From positions 1,302,001 through 1,366,000 of the forward strand of contig CANTUZ010000005.1 in NCBI GenBank assembly GCA_947846985.1: a DNA stretch of 64,000 bases, in the 5' to 3' direction. This DNA comes from Fratercula arctica (Eukaryota; Chordata; Aves; Charadriiformes; Alcidae). Both the position numbers and the translations under genes were made by a program. Shown piece after piece: positions 55,331 to 64,000 of this stretch (the first letter of the stretch is position 1; every line of letters begins with the position of its first letter). Below the pieces are notes generated by a model. The model did no database searches. It had not been told where the DNA came from and saw nothing but the letters and a program-made list of their open reading frames with translations.

Positions 55331-56620
55331 TTTCTCCTAGCCCAGCCGAGAGCTGGCCCTCACCGGCTCTCACCCCCGGCCTCTGCTGCAGGGACCAATT
55401 CTGCTTTTTCCTCCTTGCCCTTGCAGGAGATTAATTTTTTTGTGGCAAGATTGTTAAAACATTTCTGCACTGTAAGATTAGAAATTGCCATTTAAATTCT
55501 TTTGCTAAACCCACCCTCACACATCCTTCTATTCTAAATGAAACAAAGGGCAAAGGGAACATTTGGGTTTGGTTTTTTTTTTGCTGTTTTTTGTTTTGGA
55601 ACGATCTCTCATGGGACTGTTCTGGTTACTGTGTAACTGGCTGTTCAGGCTGCAAAACCCCCTCCTGCCGCCTCATCCATGGAGCTTGGTAGCTTTACCG
55701 AAAGCCCAAACTTCGGAAATCAACCCAGATGATGGATGATCACCCTGTAAAAGCCCAGGGTTTACCTGCAGGCGTCAGGGGGAGGCTCCAAGTGATGCCG
55801 GCTCGAGCCATTCCCAGCCGCTCGCCCTCCTGTGACGCTCCTTCATTGCAGGGCTTGTGGGGCCGGGCTGCGAGTCACATTCTGGAGCTGATCTGGCTGG
55901 AAAATAAACCATCGAGGTAAAAAAAATACATGTCAGGAGAATGGGGTTCAAGCCCCATTGGTTCCCGCCCTGGGTTGGAGTGCTCCTGCACAGAGTTGTG
56001 GTGGCCAGGGGCAGCAGGAGGGTGGGAAGTGCTGAAGCCGCTCCTGGAACCAAGACTGTAACTTGTCATGGTACAGTACAAGTGGCTAGGAGGAGAGAAT
56101 CAGGACCATTCGCTCGTCTTTAGTCCAGGTTTCAGAGTGAAAATCAAGCAGGAGTTTAAAAGCAGGAGAGAGGAACCACCAGAACCAAGACTGCTGTATC
56201 TCACAGTGTCCCCAAGGGTTAATACAAGGAGTCTCTGGAGCAGACTTTGCCGACAGAAGGCTCCAAATGCTACTGCTCGGTCAAGAGCCACACACAGGAC
56301 AGCAAGATGAGTTGTTTAAAAAGAGGTTAAAGCAAGCAGGCGATGAATGAGCCCATCTGGACCAGCTGCACTGGTGTCCAGCCCCCTGTGGGAACGCCAG
56401 GCCCTGACTGCAGCTCTTCTCCTGACCGACAGCCCGATGCTCTTTCCAGCTTCGGCACCTGCATCCCATCTCTGCTCCGAGCCACGGGAGCTCATCCCCT
56501 TCCAGCCATTCCTGTATTCCTCTTGTGAGATTGTCAGTTTTCCTACTGCCCTTTCACTGATGGGAGCAGAGCCCTGCAGAGTCTCAAAGACATGCTGAAG
56601 GAGACAGGAGACCTCTGCCA
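55331..56620. other. 1.3 kb without recognised feature
   Basis: I see no exon, RNA gene or clear repeat. Confidence 0.5.
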
Positions 56621-56624
56621 GACC

Positions 56625-56850
56625 ACAGAATCATGGAATTGTCGAGGTTGGAAGGGACCTTTCAGATCATCGAGTCCAACCATCAACCCAACGCTGCCAA
56701 ACCCACCACTAACCCATGTCCCTCTGTACCACATCTGCCCGGCTTTTAAATCCCTCCAAGGAGGCTCCACCATTCCCCTGGGCTGCCTGTGCCAATGCTT
56801 GATGACCCTTTTGGTGAAGAAATTTTTCCTAATATCCAAACTGTTGTCAG
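56625..56850 (-). mobile_element. CR1 LINE 3' fragment
   Basis: cacagaatcatggaattgtc, then ggttggaagggacctttcag and catcgagtccaacc, and onward to gaagaaatttttcctaatat: the CR1 3' end in reverse orientation. Confidence 0.92.
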
Positions 56851-57599
56851 CAAATCTCGTCCCTGATGTGCAGTTTGTGTCTTAAGAAAGGAGCGAGTTT
56901 CCTGCGTAGGGTTTTTGAGAATAACGCCTGGTTCTCTCCTCCTCACTGCTTCCTGTGGCTGTGCACCTTGTCCTCTGAATCCAGCGACAGAGCAGGGCTG
57001 TCCTCAGCTGGGCACGGAAGTTTGGTTAAATATTTTGCAACAGAACACTTTTTTGCATCAGCAATCAGCGTTAGGGTTCCTATGGGGACTCTCTGTGAGA
57101 CTCCAAAAATCTCAGCATTTTGCAGGTAAAACAAACAAATGACTGAGAGCAAAAGCACAGTTTGATAAACTCCCATTTCTGCCTTTCAGAGATGACTGGG
57201 AAGTGATAAATCATAATTTTCCATATAGAATTTTATCTACTGTGACATATATATGAAAATACCAACAACAGGGGGGCGGAAAAAAAAGCTAGATTGGACT
57301 ACTACTAAAAAAATGCCCAAGTGCTGCTGCGTGGACACTTTTTGCTTATTGCCACCCTCAGCAGCACAGCCCGCTCCCCGGTGCCGGGTGGATGAGATGC
57401 CCTTGATCCAAGCTGCACCCCCAGCCGGTGCCAGTGCCCTGAGACGGGAACTCACTGGCACGTCAGCAAAGTCGCCCCCCCCCGTGCTCGGCCAGCGTGG
57501 GCATTGATTTCTGCTGCATGGGCTGGGCTCGGTCCCAGCTGCCAGTGCTCCTGCTCCGGCTCCTACCACGCAAGCCGGCATCTTGAGGGAATCTGGGAT

Positions 57600-58276
57600 A
57601 AGAAGAATGAGGAATGGTGGATAAGAAGCTCAACACGAGCCGGTGATGTGCACTCACAGCCCAGAAAGCCAACTGTAACCTGGGCTGCATCAAAAGAAGC
57701 GTGGGCAGCAGGGCAAGGGGGGGGATTCTGCCCCTCTGCTCTGCTCTCGTGAGACCCCACCTGGAGTCCTGTGTCCAGCTCTGGAGCCCTCAGCACAAGA
57801 GGGACACGGAGCTGTTGGAGCGGGGCCAGAGGAGGCCCCGGAGATGCTGGGAGGGCTGGAGCCCCTCTGCTGTGGGGACAGGCTGAGGGAGCTGGGGGGG
57901 TTCAGCCTGGAGAAGAGAAGGCTCCGGGGAGACCTTCCAGCCCCTGCCAGTCCCTCAAGGGGCTCCAGGAAAGCTGGGGAGGGACTCTGGATCAGGGAGG
58001 GGAGCCATGGGACGAGGGGGAAGGGTTTTACACTGCCAGAGGGGAGATTGAGATGAGATCTGAGGAAGAAATTGTTTGCTGTGAGGGGGGTGAGCCCCTG
58101 GCCCAGGTTGCCCAGAGAAGCTGTGGCTGCCCCATCCCTGGAGGGGTTCAAGGCCAGGTTGGACGGGGCTTGGAGCAACCTGGGCTGGTGGGAGGTGTCC
58201 CTGCCCAGGGCAGGGGGTGGCACTGGGTGGGCTTTAAGGTCCCTTCCAACCCAAACCATTCTATGGTTCTATGAAC
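57600..58276 (+). mobile_element. CR1 LINE 3' region, longest copy here
   Basis: Runs from the end of the reverse-transcriptase ORF region (cccagaaagccaactgtaac; gggctgcatcaaaagaagcg) through the 3' UTR-like body to the terminal attctatggttctatga repeats. An internal deletion sits near 57920-57990 (gggagaccttccagcccctg joined to a later block). The reading frames over it are retroposon frames, not a host gene. Confidence 0.93.
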
Positions 58277-60680
58277 CCAGCAGCAGCCCCTGAGCAAGAC
58301 CCCGCTCCCTCTCTGTGCTCACACTGTTGGGAGATGGGGCCGTCACCTCCATCAAAGGAAAGATGCCTGGTCAGAGCCCCATGTGTGTTTCGAGGGGCTG
58401 AATACACCCTGTAAGAAACACCCCCATCCCCTGCCGCACCACAAGCTGACCTGAACCCCGCCACGTCTCTGGGAGCACGGTTGCCACCAGGTCATTGAGC
58501 TGGTTAAACTGATGTCAGCTTGTTTTCCTGCAGTGACACTCAGCACCAAGCTCCCATGTGCCAAGTTTTAGCTCAAATGAATTGTTAGCAAGTGGACAAA
58601 AATACACAGACAGGATATGAGTAGGAAGAACAACATGGGGTGGGAAGAGATGGCGATGAATGTTGTTGTGATTAGCCTAAAGAAGGCTAGAAAAGCCTTA
58701 AACATCACATGTGATCTTCAAGAGATGAATCTCCTCCCTCAAATCCTCTGCCCCACCCTCCCAGCAAAAACCCCAGGGCAAGTTTTACAGCAGGAAATGA
58801 AAATTATTGATGAATTAGTTTCCCCAAGCCCCAGCTGCTGTAGGCAGACGTTTGGAAAGGGAGCAGAGTGAAACAGCTACTCACTGGCACAGACAGAGGG
58901 GGAGGGACTCCAGCCCTCTCCCTTTCTTTGGGGAAAGGTACCATGGTGTGACCTTCCTGCGCAGGGAGATGAGTATTTCTTGGTTCAGATTTACCAATCT
59001 CACTGCAACCCCAAAGACTTCAAGGTGACCACGCTGGAGAGAAACTGGAGTTAAACGTGGCCCCTAAAGTGGTTCTCAGCCTAAAAACAAGCTTTTCTCT
59101 GATGGAGAACAAGCTCTTGGCACACGACCGTGCTGCTGCATGCCTGAACTTCTGCCAGGCGAGTGAATCAGCGTTTCAGGGAGTGACCAAAAATGCCCTT
59201 CCTTTAGGAGGAGGTGGTGGAAACGTCCCATCCTTCTCAACGCCTCAGTCTTGCTGATGAACCGGTCGGCATGGAGGCGTTTATTTACAAACAAACCTCC
59301 CTCTGCCCCTCCTGAGGGTTGGTGAGGGACCAGCGATACCACCCAGTCGCCTTTCCTTGGAGCATTTCAGCCCCGGTTGGGCTGGCAGTAGCCAGGCAAG
59401 TGATATTCAGGTTTAAGGGTCCTCCTGGGGCTAAGGCCTTTGCTGGGAAGTAATGTGGAAAATGAATTGGCCTGCCAATTTTTTTAATAAATTATTTATT
59501 TATTCTTATATAATGTAAAAGCAGTAACAAACTCGGACCGCTGAGGCTAGCTTGTAGGGACTGCACAGTATTAATGTGAGGTGGGGTCACAGAGTACTGA
59601 CACATTAAAGCAATTGTTTAATGAACAATTAAGGCACTTGAGTGATTAGCTCAAAGCCCTAGTGACAGCAAAGGCCAATCTCTTACCTGCCTGTATGTCC
59701 CCAGCTGGCAATAAATGACTGATACCCGTTGGGGACTAACGAGGACCACCCAGGTATTATTAGTGTGTTGTCAGTGTAGACACAGCAGCTGATGGTTGGA
59801 CCAGTAGCTTTAAACCTTCTGGAAGAAGTGGTTTGGCTACGGGTGCTTTGCAAAAACACACCATCACCTTTCAGGCATGGATGTGAGAGCCCTGAGTAAA
59901 TCTTGCCTTGAAGTCCCACCACAAAGAAGAACACTTTGCCCTCAGTCAGAGCCGTAATGCCACTGCGGGAAGCAGCGGGGACGCAGCAGGAACCCTTTAC
60001 ACCTTCAGCCCACCCTGCCCCACCGGTGCCTTTTGCCGAGTCTCCCAGATGTTTCACAAATGCCTTCGAGCCTGGAAAAGCCGTAAGAGAAATGGTTGAT
60101 ATTCTCGCCGTACGGCGCGGTGCACGTGAGGAGCGGCTCTGGGAGCCAGCACTTGCTGCCAGGAGACACGAGCACCCGGCCAGTTACACCCAGGGTTTTG
60201 GTGTTTTGCCTGAACGCGATTCAATGCCCTCTTAGAGCAGAACAGGGCAGTGCCTTGGGCCGTTATCCGTCCTGCTCTGGAATATGACACACACACACAG
60301 GGTCACTCCCTATTTTTACTGGCCTGATGTCCGAGTCCTCATTTCTACGCAGAGAAAATAAAAAGGATCCCTTTCATCAACAGAGCCACAGCATCAAATC
60401 CTTTCCTGCTTCTAAAAATCACGGCTGTAACACCCTTGCTGCCGGAGATCCAGCTCCCGGAGTCTAGCACCAGGCTAGGAAAAAGGGATCATTTGGATAG
60501 GGGGGGCATTGAATAAGGATGCAGAGCAAAGAAACTTTCAGCATGACAACTACCAGCGCATTTCTTCAGCAAATTTTCTGGGTACCAGGTGTGCAACACC
60601 CACGGGTCCTGCCAGCACCGGCACGTGATGGCTGGAGCCCTCCAGCCTTCCCCTCGTGTCCTGCCGGGACAGTCCCACGG
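58277..60680. other. 2.4 kb without recognised gene
   Basis: Unique sequence with an AT-rich stretch near 59480-59520. No feature can be supported. Confidence 0.5.
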
Positions 60681-61040
60681 CCAGCTCCAGCCTCCCATGG
60701 CCAGCTCCAGCCCCTCATGGCCAGCTCCAGACTCCCACGGCCAGCTCCAGCCCCCCACGGCCAGCTCCAGCCTCCCATGGCCAGCTCCAGCCTCCCACGG
60801 CCAGCTCCAGCCCCCCATGGCCAGCTCCAGCCTCCCATGGCCAGCTCTAGCCTCCTACGGCCAGCATCAGCTTCCCACGGCCAGCTCCAGCCTCCCATGG
60901 CCAGCATCAGCCTCCCACGGCCAGCTCCAGCCTCCCATGGCCAGCATCAGCCTCCCACGGCCAGCTCCAGCCTCCAATGGCCAGCATCAGCCTCCCACGG
61001 CCAGCTCCAGCCTCCCACGGCCAGCTCCAGCCTCCCACTG
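60681..61040 (+). repeat. 18-copy, 20-bp minisatellite
   Basis: Eighteen consecutive units of exactly 20 bp, consensus ccagctccagcctcccaygg, with no indel. First-half variants are ccagctccag, ccagcatcag and ccagctctag; the second half ends atgg or acgg. Units 11-16 (60881-61000) alternate two types as a 40-bp dimer, three times. Confidence 0.98.
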
Positions 61041-64000
61041 CTCTTTCTCCCCAGGGCTCCCATCTGTCAGGAGCTGGGCAAGGGAACAGGCTTTGCTCAC
61101 AGAAGGTGCAGGCACAAATAAAAACAGGACAGAGGAAAAAAGCTACAAAATTCCCCACAACACTCTTGTCTTCCCAGGAAGCCTAGGGAATGCCTCATAT
61201 TGGTTTTTCTTCCTGGGGAATGCAAGTGACTCACACTTGCTCCCATTCGGAAAGTTTTGAATTGGGGTCTTTTAGTTGAAACCATTTAAGGAGCTTTTAT
61301 ACAAGGTGCGCTCGTCCGTCTCCTTCCACCTTTGCAAAAGCATCTATTAACATTTGTCATGCTGTTCCTGGGCCAGGTTCTCAAGCTCGCCACGCTGCAG
61401 CCCAACGTAGCCAGTGCTCAGCTCGGTGCCCCTGGCAAGAGACACACAGCAAGCCCCAACCCGCTCCCTGTTTTTCCTCCACCCGGCTTCTGCGGGATTC
61501 CTCCAACAGGAGAGGAAAAGTGTAAATTCAGGGGCTGTGACTCAGCACAGGCACTCTGCAAACAGAGGGGTAGTGGAGTCAGCTTCCATTTTTTTCCAAG
61601 ATCATGGGGATTGTGGCTATTTGTGCCTTTTCCCTGGGTATTTATAGAGCAAGGTGCTGTCTAGACTCGCTTTTGGTTGTGTTTCTTGAAGGAAGGTTTT
61701 ACCTTCTGGCAGGAATATAAAAGCTCCTAGTTTGGTTCAGGCAGCCTGCAGAGCCTTCCTCTCCCCCACCGGCCTCCGTGGGCACCGAGAGCCTCCAGCG
61801 CTGCCTGGAGTCCCGTCCTGGACCTGAATTAAGGCCCGTTTGCTTATTACCGACAGACTGGAAAGAGCCTCACACAAGTGTGGGTGTATTTGTGTGTTTG
61901 GGGGGACACGGAGGGTGACCTCCCACGCTCTCTCTAGGTAGTTCGTGAATCAATTTATAAAATATTGGCACTTTTGCTCCATTTGTGTTTCTGAGCGTTA
62001 ACTCCCGAGCCTCCGTCTCGGCCCCTGGGGGGATCGGCAGTAAAGCCAGCAGATGCGTTTCCCCTCCCGATCCCCCGTGTAATCCAGCAGGGCTCTGTGG
62101 TCTCCCAGGGACCGCTCACGCCGAGCCCAGCTGCCCGACAAGCGGGTGGGTGTTCCTCTCTCGACGCTGGGAAGTCTGCCTAAACATTTTCCCAGGAAAT
62201 ACTTTTTAAGCACAAATTACTGTTTCTGAGGAGGTGAGCGGACAAGGCACAGCCTCCTTGGGTGGGATCCTCAGCAACGGGTATAAATCTTACCCTGGCG
62301 CTCTGCAGGACACAGCACGGAAGGAGGGAGGGACAAAAAGGGGCAATCCGGGTCCATCAAAGCTGGTAGAGGGGTGGCTGTAGATCTGAGGTGCCTCAGT
62401 CTAAAAGAGCTGCTGCCTCTTCTCCCGTGGAGGCTGAAGAACGCTCGGTTCTTCTCTGCTCAGACCTGCGCTGACCTGTTGGGCTGGGTTATATTTATTC
62501 AGGTGCTTGTTGTCTTGTGGAGAATCTCCGCAATGTGAAAAATCCCATGTACAGAGGAGGGAGTGTTTCCTCCAGACGACACCTGGCAGGTTGTACCCCC
62601 CGCCTGTGACTCTAACTACTGTATCGTGGTATGTGCCATGCACACCCTGAAACCACACACGCGTTCATGCTCACTTCTTCCACAGGGGCTAGCGTCTTCC
62701 CAAAGTGACCTGTGAGCTCAAGCGGCTCCATCACTGTAAAGATAACTTGAAAGAGTGCCGTGGGTGGGAGGGAGGAAGGAAACAACAGGACTCACCCCGT
62801 TCCAAAATCGCGTGCACTGTAAAGACATCGCAAACACCGCAGATAAGAATGGGGACTCCTAGGATGACCAGACTCTTTGAGAAATACCGGTTGGATGTGT
62901 TCCCCTTTTCAAAGCAGGAAACACCAGCCACAGGTTGGAATAGAGTTTGTGAAGTTCCGACTTGGTCCCACTGAACCGCCATGAGTTGCAAAGACAGGGT
63001 TTGAAAATTTCAGATGGGAGAAGATCCTTGCTTTTACAAAGGAGCAGCAACACCACCACCATGTTCGTTCGTTTGGCTGGCAGCCTCTTTGCTCTGGATA
63101 GGGGTTTCCTCCGATGCTTTCTGACTAACCGAAAGAGGATTTTCTTTATGAGGGCACGTTCTCAGTACAGACCTACTGAGCAGGTCTGAATTTCTTTTGG
63201 TGAGCCCTGCCAGGCATCCTTCCTGGCAGGTTCAGAAAAGCAACTAAAAGCAGGAGAAGGGTGGTTTCGTCATCAGGAGGCTGGACCAGGCCACAAGAGA
63301 CCCAGGTTAAGTTCTCAGGGCTGCCGCAGGTTCCAAGGTCCATCTCACAAGCGCTTTGAGAGATCTAAACAAGATTGTGTGAATTTAGATCTCTTGGTGC
63401 CACACGAGGAGCACCGAGCACACAGATCCCAGTGCCTCGCCAGCACCTGAAGGCTGTTGTGTTAGTGGATTGCTGTGGGACTGTAGCCTTGCCTGTCCGC
63501 CAGGCCCTTCAGTACAACCACAGTGGGCAGGACAGATCGCGGGAGGCGGCAGGATACTCTCGGGGACGGGGACGGGCTGTCTGGAGCATGGGCAGTGCAG
63601 GACACACGTGTCACGGTGCCTGTGCTCCCTTTGCTCTTGCGTGGGTACGAGCAGACTGAGGTCTGCGGGACAGTCCGTCAGACAGCTTTCGCCAGCGTGA
63701 CACTGCCTTATGAAAACACTCAGCAGCCCTCACAGACGGCGCTTTGTTGTCCTGGGAAGCTTAAAAGATAACATCATGTGGTCGCCAGCTAATGTTTCTA
63801 ACTGACGCTTTATGTTACTTGCCGAGGCTTTGCTAATCTAGCGTTTCTGCCTGACCCATCCAGCTGGCACGGGCTACAGGCACAGACAGCAGCACCCTCG
63901 TTATACCTGCCCCCTCCTGCCCCAGGCAGGACCCCAGGCGGCATTTCCATCACATATTTCACCAGTGCCCAAGCCCCATCATCTACTTGGTGCAGAGATC
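61041..64000. other. 3.0 kb without recognised gene
   Basis: No coding exon, RNA gene or retroposon can be supported. Short open frames lack splice or domain support. Confidence 0.5.

Noticed and set aside
57690..58274. Long frames on both strands (about 190 and 167 codons)
   Set aside because: They lie wholly within a CR1 3' region and repeat the peptide seen over the CR1 at 33371-33688.
59480..59520. AT-rich tract considered as a scaffold or origin element
   Set aside because: Short and without any recognisable motif; such tracts are common in vertebrate DNA.
41040..64000. Coding exons of EPS8L2
   Set aside because: I looked for the conserved N-terminal and PTB-region peptides (for example KDLFEQRKKYS) on the + strand and did not see them. 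The gene may lie further right.

Overview
The window is nuclear DNA of a bird. The evidence is vertebrate intron-exon structure with GT-AG junctions, several CR1 retroposon 3' ends carrying the typical terminal ATTCTATG repeats, and the gene order DRD4 - DEAF1 - TMEM80, which is the order I recall from human 11p15.5. The species cannot be named from the sequence. All gene identities come from translating spliced exons by eye and comparing them with remembered family members; no database was searched.

Layout. Positions 1-3190 (+ strand) hold the last three coding exons of the dopamine D4 receptor gene DRD4; exon 1 lies left of the window. Positions 3190-7350 are intergenic and contain a small orphan CpG island near 5.63-5.93 kb. 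Positions 7350-32190 (- strand) are the complete 12-exon DEAF1 gene, encoding a 556-residue SAND/MYND transcription factor. All exon phases close and every intron is GT-AG. Positions 31.6-33.2 kb are a CpG island that serves as a head-to-head promoter for DEAF1 (-) and TMEM80 (+). Positions 32876-41025 (+ strand) are TMEM80, five coding exons including a 17-nt microexon, encoding a 142-residue four-helix membrane protein.

From 41.0 to 64.0 kb I found no certain gene. In human, EPS8L2 follows TMEM80; here I can offer only a CpG-rich segment ending in a good splice donor (46.0-46.56 kb) as a possible noncoding first exon. This part also carries several CR1 copies, a (TA)n and a (TG)n microsatellite, a C-run, and a perfectly phased 18-copy, 20-bp minisatellite at 60.68-61.04 kb.

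How the parts relate. DRD4 and DEAF1 are convergent, and DEAF1 and TMEM80 are divergent from one promoter. That promoter is packed with CCGAA/TTCG motifs, the core of the site bound by the DEAF1 SAND domain, so the protein made to the left may control both genes. This is the most interesting signal in the window. Splicing curiosities are the TMEM80 microexon, an in-frame decoy acceptor in TMEM80 exon 3, a tandem acceptor at DEAF1 exon 11, and a 17-T tract in the DEAF1 exon 7 acceptor.
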